Part shown: piece by piece, positions 1 to 5,666 of the stretch
How positions within the stretch are numbered: position 1 is the stretch's first letter
Layout: every line of letters begins with the position of its first letter
From: Moorella sp. UBA4076
Lineage (GTDB): Bacteria > Bacillota > DSM-521 > Neomoorellales > Neomoorellaceae
Reading direction: 5' to 3'
Assembly (NCBI GenBank): GCA_002383405.1
Contig: DFYS01000039.1
Span: forward strand, 1 to 7,347
DNA length: 7,347 nt
Made by a program: the position numbers and the translations under genes
The notes under the pieces: model-generated
Told to the model about the DNA's origin: nothing
Database searches by the model: none
What the model saw: the letters and a program-made list of their open reading frames with translations, nothing else

Positions 1-60
1 CACGTAAGTATCCAGTTCCGCCTGTAACTCCTCTAGCGAGACTTCAAAAGGATACTTCAT
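1..60 (-). CDS. Unrecognised protein, N-terminal 20 codons only (runs off the window)
   Basis: An ATG on the minus strand at 60-58 opens a frame reading MKYPFEVSLEELQAELDTYV up to the window edge with no stop. A good ribosome binding site (GGAG, nine bases before the ATG) lies inside the end of the upstream methylase gene. The start overlaps the methylase stop by 17 bases (44-60), which suggests translational coupling and a shared function. The peptide is acidic and probably helical, and I do not recognise it. Genes beside methylases of this kind are often DUF499-type ATPases, helicases or nucleases of antiviral clusters, but nothing in these 20 residues identifies one. The gene call is fairly secure from the start signal and overlap; the function is unknown. 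Confidence 0.6.
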   Translation of the reverse strand, partial: MKYPFEVSLEELQAELDTYV

Positions 61-2251
61 CGCTCTCGGCTCCATATTCAATCTCACCCTCACATACAAT
101 AGCTTCGCGTTCGGTCTTCAGCTGAACGCCATTTTCCTCTAAACAAGTCTCGACTGCGCCGGCGCCGCCCAGTCCATTAATCATCCCCGCAATCAAGGCG
201 AACTTTTTGTCCCAGCTTAGACTTTGGTCCCATGTTGGCCGCAAGTACCAGACGGCCAGCCGGATTAAATGACCGTAAATAATGCAACGGGTATCGCCCC
301 GGGTGACAGGTACCCCACCCTTTTCCAGTTCCTCCAGTTCCCTTAGTATTAATATAGCAATTTTCTCTGGTTCTCTAACCAGCAGGCGGCGGGAAATGAC
401 CCCGGTAGTCCGGCAGACGAAAACCGTATCGATAATCGAAGAACCAGTCCCGTTTATATGGATGGAAGCTGCCATTTCCGCCGGACACGGCAACGTTACT
501 GTACACACCAACCCGGCATCTAATAAAGACACAGCTACCGGGTAATAAGCCTCCAACCGGTTATGGTGATAAGTAAAGGCAAAGGGGGCGCCCGGTTTTA
601 AGGCTGCGGCCATATTAGAGAAAACCCGGCTCAGCCCCTCAGTAAAATCATCGATCCCCCGGGACATGGTAATATTACCGGTGAGTTCTTCCTGGTTACG
701 GGTTGTCCGGGCGGCAAATACCGGATTACCAGCCTTGACAAGACGCCTTAACCATACATAACAAAAATCCATCAGCTCGGCATACTGGACGTTGGCAAAA
801 TAAGGCGGGTCGGTAAGAACGGCGTCCAGGGAAGATGGTTCCAGGGCGGCCGAAGTCGCGCTGGCGCACCTTAAATCTACTTCCCGCTGTTGCGTCATCC
901 CCTGGCGGCGCTCTCCTATCCATTCCCCTTTGATCCATAACTGCCGTTTACGACCATTCACATGCATGATTTCAAAGGGCCACTGGCAGTAGTGTTTGGC
1001 CTTTAAATATTTATCGACAATGTTGGTCCAGCCGCCACTGCCAATATTTACGCCTGTTTTTCCTCCAGCTATCCCCAGCAGGTTGGATTCGCACTGGATT
1101 AAGCCGACGGGGAAACCGTGGACGGAAAAAATATCCAGGGATTTAAGAGCATAGGGGTCGTAACGGCAGAGCATGTTCTGGTAACGCAGCAGGTCGGAGA
1201 GGTTGGTCGCCAGGGCATCCTTTATACGCTCATCTGGATGCTGGCTGATCTTTCTGGCAAGGATCTCCAATCCCAGGAGCTGGCGTTCGTTAAACATCTC
1301 CCGGTAATAGCGATAACCCCACCGGTGGAGCCGGTCGGTCTCGTCACCAGCGGGTATTTCATCCTCCGGAACAAACTGCGGCGGCAGCGCCTTCCATGTA
1401 CCAGCAGCTTCCGCCAGCTTGGTCAGATCACCGCTATCCGGTTTTTTAAAAAAACGACCCTGGTGTCTGGGTTTGCAATGGGGGCAAAGATATTCAATGG
1501 CCACCATCCGGTGCCCGGGGGGACCGCTTTCCGGGTTGGGATAAGAATTTTTATAGCTACAATGGGGACAAAGGCAATGGTTACGGCTTGCCGGTCCTTT
1601 CGTTATCAACTTCTCGCCGCAAGTCTGGCAACGGCCGGGATGCCTCTTGTCCTCAACCTCGTTAAGGTCACCGCAGGCGGCACAGATTATAACATCTCTG
1701 GGGTGACGTCCCTTTTGCGCCAGGATATATCCTGGAAAAAGATCAAATTCCCGGCCGCAATTATGGCAGCGCTGAACCTTTACCCAGAGAAAGTATTTCA
1801 CCTGGGCGTCCTCGCGCCCGCATATAGGGCACCGGGTGCGGTAAAAAGGACCCACTTTTTCTTCCAAAAAAACGCCAGCTTCCCGGGCGGCCTGCTGGTA
1901 AGCTTCCAGGTCCAGGTATGCGATTTCCTGACGCACAATCCAGTAAGCCATGGGATTAATATCATAGCCCAGAACATCGCACCCGAGACGATTGGCCTCG
2001 ATAAGGGGTGTCCCCCCGCCCATAAAAGGATCGGCAACTTTCAGGCCCTGAAAATTATGGGAGCGGTAATAATTGCCGGCCAGCTCGCCTCCAGCAAACT
2101 CTGCTAAAAGCAGACTGCGGAACAGGGTACCAGGGCGGCGCGCAAACCACTTGTGGACGGCAATAATAGGCCGGTAATTCTGCTGGATTTGTTTTTCATG
2201 CAGAGCCAGGTCGGCCACAAAGGCTATACTAAAGTTACGTTCAATACTCAT
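44..2251 (-). CDS. Zn-ribbon DNA methyltransferase, DUF1156/COG1743 type
   Basis: A 735-residue protein predicted to transfer a methyl group from S-adenosylmethionine to an exocyclic amino group of adenine or cytosine in DNA. Residues 26-51 (YRPIIAVHKWFARRPGTLFR) are the N-terminal block typical of DUF1156 proteins. Residues 74-82 (DPFMGGGTP) are the SAM-binding motif I, and the catalytic motif IV DPPY is at 481-484, followed by an aromatic-rich helix. Motif I preceding motif IV with about 400 residues between matches the alpha-class order, with target recognition in the middle. That middle carries several CxxC knuckles (141/144, 162/165, 190/193, 208/211, 228/231, 256/259), consistent with zinc ribbons. 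The ATG follows a GGAG ribosome site by nine bases. The preceding gene ends in an intrinsic terminator, so this gene probably has its own promoter in 2252-2354, though I see no strong -35/-10 pair. Family-level function is secure; modified base and target site are unknown. Related proteins occur in antiviral clusters. Confidence 0.87.
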   Translation of the reverse strand: MSIERNFSIAFVADLALHEKQIQQNYRPIIAVHKWFARRPGTLFRSLLLAEFAGGELAGNYYRSHNFQGLKVADPFMGGGTPLIEANRLGCDVLGYDINPMAYWIVRQEIAYLDLEAYQQAAREAGVFLEEKVGPFYRTRCPICGREDAQVKYFLWVKVQRCHNCGREFDLFPGYILAQKGRHPRDVIICAACGDLNEVEDKRHPGRCQTCGEKLITKGPASRNHCLCPHCSYKNSYPNPESGPPGHRMVAIEYLCPHCKPRHQGRFFKKPDSGDLTKLAEAAGTWKALPPQFVPEDEIPAGDETDRLHRWGYRYYREMFNERQLLGLEILARKISQHPDERIKDALATNLSDLLRYQNMLCRYDPYALKSLDIFSVHGFPVGLIQCESNLLGIAGGKTGVNIGSGGWTNIVDKYLKAKHYCQWPFEIMHVNGRKRQLWIKGEWIGERRQGMTQQREVDLRCASATSAALEPSSLDAVLTDPPYFANVQYAELMDFCYVWLRRLVKAGNPVFAARTTRNQEELTGNITMSRGIDDFTEGLSRVFSNMAAALKPGAPFAFTYHHNRLEAYYPVAVSLLDAGLVCTVTLPCPAEMAASIHINGTGSSIIDTVFVCRTTGVISRRLLVREPEKIAILILRELEELEKGGVPVTRGDTRCIIYGHLIRLAVWYLRPTWDQSLSWDKKFALIAGMINGLGGAGAVETCLEENGVQLKTEREAIVCEGEIEYGAESDEVSF

Positions 2252-2354
2252 AGCAGCGCTCCGGCAAAATTTTCTTTATGAACTATATTCGACACGTTCT
2301 ATTGGTTACCTGCCTGCCTGGCTGGTTAACCCAAAGATGTTTTACCTCCGGAAT

Positions 2355-2377
2355 AAAAAAGGCAGGGTTTTCCTGCC
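2355..2377 (-). terminator. Intrinsic terminator after the enzyme I remnant
   Basis: On the minus strand a perfect 6-bp stem GGCAGG/CCTGCC (2372-2377 with 2361-2366) with a five-base loop is followed at once by six T residues. It begins five bases beyond the enzyme I stop codon. It should stop transcription from the TA operon and the enzyme I remnant before the methylase gene, implying the methylase is transcribed separately. Confidence 0.8.
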
Positions 2378-2381
2378 GTAA

Positions 2382-2948
2382 TTAGATTGCCTTGCTCAAG
2401 GCGGCCCGTACCTCGCCAGGACCCGATAGTTCCAGTAACCGCTGCCCCATTTCCCGGGCCTCCTGGTAAGCCAGCTTATTTACAGCCTCTTTCATTGGCG
2501 GTATAAAAACAGGGCTCATACTTATTTCATCCAGGCCCAGGCCGACAAGCAGGGCCGCAGCCTGAACCTCGCCGCCCAGTTCACCGCACAAACCCACCCA
2601 TTTGCCGTAACGGTGGGCCGCAGTAACGGCCATATCGATCAATCGCAGCACGGCCGGGTGACAGGCGTCGTACATATCGGCCACCCCTTCGTTACCCCGG
2701 TCTACCGCCAGGGTATACTGGGCCAGGTCGTTGGTACCGATGCTAAAAAAGTCTACTTCCCGGGCTAAAGCGTCCGCCATCAGGGCTGCTGCCGGCACCT
2801 CGATCATCATACCGTTTTCCGGCCGGCCGGTATGCACCCCAACCCCCTCCAGCTCCTGCCGGGCTTCCTCCAGAATAGTCCTGGCCCTTCTAAACAAAAA
2901 ATTCCCCAAAAGGGAAATCGCAAAGAAAGCTATCTTCAGATAAAACAA
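2382..2948 (-). pseudogene. ptsI: 5'-truncated PTS enzyme I (PEP-protein phosphotransferase), C-terminal remnant
   Basis: Enzyme I, normally about 570 residues, takes phosphate from phosphoenolpyruvate and passes it to HPr in the sugar phosphotransferase system. Here only about the last 168 residues of the PEP-binding barrel remain. Matching sequence starts near residue 20 (RRARTILEEAR). Still visible are the metal/PEP ligands E50 (MMIEVP) and N73-D74 in FFSIGTNDLAQYTLAVDR, R84, and the active-site cysteine C121 (GLCGE). Missing are the HPr-binding domain, the phosphorylated histidine and the first barrel strands with the PEP-binding arginines, so enzyme I activity is not expected. The open frame can begin at a TTG at 2948, but its first ~19 residues (hydrophobic, Phe/Leu-rich) do not resemble enzyme I and look like read-in across a junction near 2890. 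It lies 12 bases from the toxin gene stop, so it may be co-transcribed with the TA operon. Whether the stump is translated cannot be told. Confidence 0.8.
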
Positions 2949-2960
2949 TCACATCCGGAG

Positions 2961-3251
2961 TTATTTTTTACTTCGTTTAAAATCCTTATAAATATTTTCC
3001 CTTGAACCCGCTTTCTGGATTAATACTACCACTTCACGGGCCAGGATTTCATAAATAATGCGATATTCCGTTCGCTTGCAGGTAAAATGGAGTGACCAAA
3101 ACCCTTTTAAATCGCCACTTAAAGCTTCACCTGTATACGGGTTTTCTGCCAGGGTCCGCAAGAGTGCAAGGGTCCTGGATTGGGCTTCCCGTTCAAGTCT
3201 CCTAATTTCCTTGGCTGCTCTGGGTTTAACAATAACCTCAAACTTTTTCAT
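2961..3251 (-). CDS. Type II toxin, RelE/ParE superfamily
   Basis: A 96-residue basic protein with the RelE/ParE fold pattern: an N-terminal strand followed by a helix (KPRAAKEIRRLEREA, residues 9-23), then GDLKGFWSLHF (46-56), the core strand YRIIYEI (63-69), and a C-terminal strand with VVVLIQKAGSRENIYK (74-89). RelE members are ribosome-dependent mRNA endonucleases and ParE members poison gyrase; the sequence does not decide which applies. The ATG at 3251 was chosen over a longer upstream frame because the upstream residues are out-of-frame antitoxin sequence and because AAGGA lies eight bases before this ATG. The start overlaps the antitoxin stop by 14 bases, the usual coupling in TA operons. 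No terminator is visible between this stop and the enzyme I remnant. Family assignment is good; catalytic residues were not assigned. Confidence 0.85.
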   Translation of the reverse strand: MKKFEVIVKPRAAKEIRRLEREAQSRTLALLRTLAENPYTGEALSGDLKGFWSLHFTCKRTEYRIIYEILAREVVVLIQKAGSRENIYKDFKRSKK

Positions 3252-3573
3252 GCCCGAGTTCCTTTTCAAGTTTATCCAGAGTAAGACCGCCTTCTTCTTC
3301 CCTGGCTTCATGCAATTCTTTGAGGATATACTCGGCCAGTTCTTTCTTCCTTTTTGCCAGCCTGGGGGCGAGCATTTCATTACTAACGCCTTCCGTTTTT
3401 AAATCCTTAATTATTAAGTCATCGAATTCGTCCAAAAGGGATTTGGCCTCCAGTCGTACTTCGTTGCCATCAACAACGATTATTATTTTACCCCGAAGCT
3501 TAAATCTATCCCGCACCTCTTTAGGAATTGTTATTTGCCCTTTACTGCTGATACTCACTACATACCGGCCCAT
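3238..3573 (-). CDS. Antitoxin with AbrB/MazE/SpoVT-type swapped-hairpin DNA-binding domain
   Basis: A 111-residue protein. Residues 1-43 are an AbrB-like DNA-binding domain with the hallmark SKGQITIPKEVR at 10-21, followed by a strand-rich segment (GKIIIVVDGNEVRLEA). Residues 44-111 form a charged, mostly helical tail (for example KRKKELAEYILKELHEAREEE), the kind of extension that wraps and neutralises a toxin. As a type II antitoxin it should bind the RelE/ParE-like toxin encoded immediately downstream and repress the shared promoter. The ATG is preceded by a very strong ribosome site, AGGAGG (3581-3586), which fits the need to make antitoxin in excess. The toxin start lies inside its last codons. 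The pairing of an AbrB-type antitoxin with a RelE-type toxin is a known mixed combination. Confidence 0.87.
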   Translation of the reverse strand: MGRYVVSISSKGQITIPKEVRDRFKLRGKIIIVVDGNEVRLEAKSLLDEFDDLIIKDLKTEGVSNEMLAPRLAKRKKELAEYILKELHEAREEEGGLTLDKLEKELGHEKV

Positions 3574-3597
3574 TATTTTTCCTCCTGCTTTGTAATT

Positions 3598-3630
3598 ATT
3601 ACCGATTACATTTTACCACAAAATATTACC
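3598..3630 (-). repeat. Three GGTAAW direct repeats over the TA promoter (candidate antitoxin operator)
   Basis: Read on the minus strand, GGTAAT (3625-3630), GGTAAA (3612-3617) and GGTAAT (3598-3603) recur at 13- and 14-base steps across the -10 region. The last copy is part of an 11-base palindrome, GTAATTATTAC at 3592-3602. Spacing near 1.3 helical turns and placement on the promoter suit autorepression by the AbrB-type antitoxin. The repeats are directly seen; operator function is inferred. Confidence 0.45.
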
Positions 3631-3637
3631 CCAGCAA
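3610..3637 (-). promoter_or_regulatory. Promoter of the AbrB/RelE-type TA operon
   Basis: On the minus strand there is an extended -10 element, TGG followed by TAAAAT (3610-3615), with a weak -35 TTGCTG (3632-3637) 16 bases upstream. The -10 box ends 36 bases before the antitoxin ATG, leaving a short leader that contains AGGAGG. The -35 matches the consensus at only three positions, so the extended -10 probably carries the promoter. Confidence 0.55.
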
Positions 3638-3713
3638 TAGCCCGAATCATCATCTTCCATTTGTAAAGTCCTTACCCATTTCGTTGCGGTCGATGGCTCC
3701 TGCAAGTCAGGTC

Positions 3714-3742
3714 TTGACAAAGTATATACTAAAATATATACT
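3714..3742 (+). promoter_or_regulatory. Strong sigma-A-type promoter of vapBC
   Basis: A perfect -35 TTGACA (3714-3719) and a near-perfect -10 TATACT (3737-3742) are separated by the optimal 17 bases. The -10 ends 19 bases before the vapB ATG, so the leader is very short. This is the best promoter in the window, and the operator-like repeats overlapping it suggest tight repression by VapBC. Confidence 0.85.
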
Positions 3743-3743
3743 A
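3721..3743 (+). repeat. Palindrome and TATATACTA direct repeats in the vapBC promoter (candidate operator)
   Basis: The spacer contains a perfect 10-base palindrome, AGTATATACT (3721-3730). A nine-base direct repeat, TATATACTA, occurs at 3723-3731 and 3735-3743, a 12-base step, the second copy covering the -10 box. VapBC complexes usually bind such repeats in their own promoters. The repeats are seen; binding is inferred. Confidence 0.5.
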
Positions 3744-3761
3744 TATATGAGGTGATTAGAA

Positions 3762-3992
3762 ATGGAAACTGCAAAAATATTTGTCAATGGTCAGAGCCAG
3801 GCTGTCCGGCTGCCGAAAGAATACCGTTTTTCGGGTAACGAAGTATATATTCAAAAAGTAGGCCATGCTGTTCTGCTGTTTCCAAAAGAGCGTGCATGGG
3901 AAACCTTTCTTAACGGTCTTAACAGCTTTACCGATGATTTCTTTGCAGACGGACGTAATCAAGGTGTTCAATCGCCGAGGGAGACGTTATGA
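3762..3992 (+). CDS. vapB: VapB-type antitoxin
   Basis: A 76-residue antitoxin of the VapB family. Residues 1-25 (METAKIFVNGQSQAVRLPKE and following) form the AbrB/MazE-like DNA-binding arm with the signature NGQSQAVRLPKE. The C-terminal half (WETFLNGLNSFTDDFFADGR) resembles the toxin-neutralising tail of enterobacterial VapB, which blocks the PIN active site. The ATG has a strong ribosome site GAGGTGA (3749-3755). The stop overlaps the vapC start in an ATGA (3989-3992), ensuring coupled synthesis. It probably represses its own promoter with VapC through the repeats at 3721-3743. The region is visibly more AT-rich than argH and the methylase, consistent with acquisition as a unit. Confidence 0.9.
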   Translation: METAKIFVNGQSQAVRLPKEYRFSGNEVYIQKVGHAVLLFPKERAWETFLNGLNSFTDDFFADGRNQGVQSPRETL

Positions 3993-4393
3993 AATACATG
4001 CTGGATACGAATATTTGTATATGTCTCATAAAGAAAAAACCAGAAAATGTGCTTAAAAATCTCCATTCGAATATGGGCGAGGGCGTTGCCATTTCTGCAA
4101 TTACTCTTGCAGAACTCATGCATGGAGTAGAAGCAAGCGCGTACCCGGGAAGAAACTTACTTGCACTAAATCAATTTCTGTCCATTGTGGACATCTTGCC
4201 ATTTGATGATGAATCGGCTGCAGAATACGGGAAAATTTGCGCAACGTTACGGCGACAGGGAACTCCGATTGGAGCTATGGATATGCTGATTGCAGCACAT
4301 GCAAAGGCTAAAGGACTTATTATCGTCACTAACAATGTCCATGAATTTGAGCGAGTTGAGGGCCTCAGGCTTGAAAATTGGGTTAGCGCGTGA
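3989..4393 (+). CDS. vapC: VapC toxin, PIN-domain ribonuclease of the tRNA(fMet)-specific group
   Basis: A 134-residue, full-length PIN-domain endoribonuclease. Acidic metal-binding residues are D6 (in MLDTNICI), E42 (in TLAELMHGVE) and D98 (in GAMDMLIAAHA); the C-terminal VTNNVHEFERVEGLR motif (113-127) carries the usual TNN/EF signature. The whole pattern, including the RNLLALNQFLSIVDILPF segment, resembles the Shigella/Salmonella VapC group, which cleaves initiator tRNA in the anticodon loop and halts translation. That target is known for the group and inferred here. It overlaps vapB by four bases. The stop codon coincides with the edge of a tnpB-type element end on the opposite strand. 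The last two codons after ENWV may therefore be altered, but the catalytic domain is intact. Confidence 0.9.
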   Translation: MKYMLDTNICICLIKKKPENVLKNLHSNMGEGVAISAITLAELMHGVEASAYPGRNLLALNQFLSIVDILPFDDESAAEYGKICATLRRQGTPIGAMDMLIAAHAKAKGLIIVTNNVHEFERVEGLRLENWVSA

Positions 4394-4560
4394 ACCTCCC
4401 CCGGGACAAGCCCGGAGGCTTCTCCGCGAAGGTTTCTCATGTCATCGGAAGGTTGCCTGCTTAAGCGCAGGTCTTACGCCCTCCTCGTGAGCTACATCCC
4501 AGTATTTACCGGGAGGCCCGGTCCATAGGCGCCTACTACTTCGCCATAAGGCTACGTAGA
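4391..4560 (-). mobile_element. IS200/IS605-type (tnpB) right-end remnant with omega-RNA-like scaffold
   Basis: Read on the minus strand this segment has closely packed hairpins: ACCGGG/CCCGGT (within 4508-4522), CCTGC/GCAGG (near 4456-4472), CTTC/GAAG (near 4419-4431), and a final bulged GC stem at 4395-4418 (CCGGG/CCCGG extended by CCT/AGG) ending in GGAGGTTCA. The terminal order GAAACCTTC, GAAGCC, GC hairpin, GGAGGTTCA resembles right ends of tnpB elements, where the same DNA encodes the 3' scaffold of the TnpB guide RNA. A minus-strand open stretch ending in RPALKQATFR and a TGA at about 4444 could be the tail of a TnpB, but it is only about 45 codons and lacks the zinc-finger and catalytic motifs, so the protein gene is lost. 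No left end is seen and the upstream boundary near 4560 is a guess. The family call is from memory of such ends, not a search. Confidence 0.5.
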
Positions 4561-4615
4561 TACGAATTACCGGCCATGATTGCCTTTAAGACGGTACGGG
4601 GGTAGGAGATATCTT

Positions 4616-4915
4616 TTGCCGTTACCTGCCTTTTTAAAAAAATTCTTCTGGGATGTGTCCTTCGCCGCCCTGGATGCCCGGACCAATGCTTACTTTATCC
4701 TCGAGCGTTTGCTGGAATACGGGGATACCCGGGCTATTGGCTGGGTCATGCAGCAGTACAGCGACGATGAGCGCCTGGAAGTAATCAAAACCAGTCCCCG
4801 GCTGTCAGCCAAAACGGGCCACTTCTGGCGCTGTTATTACCATCTGAAGGAGGAAGACCTCCGGTGTTTGCAACCGCCCTCCCACCGCAGGGGCACAGAG
4901 CACTGGAATTACTGA
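4616..4915 (+). CDS. DUF6922-type protein, probable antitoxin partner of the AbiEii-like toxin
   Basis: A 99-residue protein of the small DUF6922 type, a family of unproven function often found directly upstream of AbiEii nucleotidyltransferases. Characteristic parts are the N-terminal FLKKFFWDVSFAALD (6-20), the helix FILERLLEYGDTRAIGWV (27-44), and FWRCYYHL near the end (70-77). The TTG at 4616 was chosen because AGGAG (4604-4608) lies seven bases before it; an upstream TTG at 4580 in the same frame lacks such a site and would add a poorly matching 12 residues from the element-remnant side. Its last 52 bases overlap the next gene, so the two are coupled. By analogy with the AbiE system, where an upstream gene encodes the antitoxin, it probably neutralises the downstream enzyme, but it is unrelated in sequence to the wHTH antitoxin AbiEi. 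Confidence 0.78.
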   Translation: MPLPAFLKKFFWDVSFAALDARTNAYFILERLLEYGDTRAIGWVMQQYSDDERLEVIKTSPRLSAKTGHFWRCYYHLKEEDLRCLQPPSHRRGTEHWNY

Positions 4916-5502
4916 GCTCTGCCGGTATACTGCAAGATTTTTACCTGGCCGGCGGCACGGGCCTGGCCTTACATCTAGGGCATCGCCTTTCCGAAGACCT
5001 GGATTTCTTTTCGCCTGCCAGTGTAGATACCTTAATGCTGAAGCAAAGGCTCGATGATCTGGGCGACTTTCAGTTACTGGAGGAAAGGTGGGGCACCCTG
5101 CACGGCATTTTCCAGGAAACCAAAATCAGCTTCCTGTACTACCGGTACCCCTTACTCCTGTCCCCGGTCGTTTTCAATGGTTGCCCGGTAGCGGCGCCGG
5201 AGGATATCGCCCCCATGAAAATAGAAGCCATCGCCTCCCGCGGCAGCAAAAAGGATTTCTTCGACCTTTATTTTATTACCCGCGAAATTGCCGATTTGCC
5301 ACACTCCCTGGAGTTTTACCGGCGCAAGTTTACCGGCCTTAATTTTAACTTATATCACGTGCTTAAAAGCCTTACTTACTTTGCCGATGCGGAAAAAGAA
5401 AAAGACCCGGTGCTCCTGCGCCGGGTAAGCTGGAGCGAGATCAAGGATTACTTTGTCGAAGCCGTGCCTCCTCTTTTAGCGTTTATAAGCGAGAGCCCCT
5501 GA
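4864..5502 (+). CDS. AbiEii/AbiGii-family nucleotidyltransferase toxin
   Basis: A 212-residue nucleotidyltransferase-fold protein. The GG-T loop (LAGGTGLALHLGHR, 28-41) is followed by the catalytic acidic pair D45/D47 in SEDLDFFS. The downstream block APEDIAPMKIEAIASRG with KKDFFDLYFI (129-138) supplies the conserved lysine and acidic residues of the family. AbiEii proteins act as GTP-binding type IV toxins in phage abortive infection, and related MenT enzymes add nucleotides to tRNA; which chemistry applies here is not shown. The GTG start follows AAGGAGG (4847-4853) by ten bases, inside the preceding gene. At about 210 residues it is shorter than classical AbiEii (around 300) but similar to many stand-alone homologues, and no frameshift is seen. 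A strong hairpin lies 121 bases after the stop. Confidence 0.85.
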   Translation: MFATALPPQGHRALELLSSAGILQDFYLAGGTGLALHLGHRLSEDLDFFSPASVDTLMLKQRLDDLGDFQLLEERWGTLHGIFQETKISFLYYRYPLLLSPVVFNGCPVAAPEDIAPMKIEAIASRGSKKDFFDLYFITREIADLPHSLEFYRRKFTGLNFNLYHVLKSLTYFADAEKEKDPVLLRRVSWSEIKDYFVEAVPPLLAFISESP

Positions 5503-5623
5503 GCACGAATAACAATCTAGGGAAAACCTGGAACCTGCCGGCAAGCCGTGGGGTAAAAATCACTCTCAGAATGGCGACAGAAACGCTTGACCTCCATGCA
5601 GGGATGCGCGTTATAAGCGTTAC

Positions 5624-5666
5624 AAATAACAGCGCCCGGGAGCTAATATCGCAGGCGCTGTTATTT
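5624..5666. terminator. Strong bidirectional terminator-like hairpin between convergent operons
   Basis: AAATAACAGCGCC (5624-5636) and its exact complement (5654-5666) form a perfect 13-bp stem with a 17-base loop. Each side of the stem ends in AT-rich sequence (TTATTTCTT on the plus strand, TTATTTGTAA on the minus), so either strand could yield a GC stem with a short U-rich tail. It sits between the AbiEii gene and argH, which point at each other. The U tracts are interrupted, so termination efficiency is uncertain, and the 17-base loop is longer than usual. Confidence 0.55.

Noticed and set aside
1118..2107. Long plus-strand open frame (329 codons)
   Set aside because: It lies wholly antisense to the methylase, whose frame carries clear SAM and DPPY motifs. 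The antisense protein has no recognisable domain or ribosome site.
2285..2304. GAAC...GTTC as a possible LexA site upstream of the methylase
   Set aside because: The half-sites are 12 bases apart, not the four of the Firmicute LexA box, and the inner bases are not symmetrical.
2282..2310. TATAGT as a -10 box for the methylase gene
   Set aside because: No -35 resembling TTGACA at 16-18 bases and no extended -10, so it is too weak to list as a promoter.
3252..3380. Longer N terminus for the RelE/ParE toxin (start at 3380)
   Set aside because: The extra 43 residues are out-of-frame antitoxin sequence; the ATG at 3251 has its own ribosome site and the normal family length.
4290..4490. Plus-strand 66-codon frame spanning the vapC end and element remnant
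   Set aside because: It is an out-of-frame shadow of vapC running into the structured element end.
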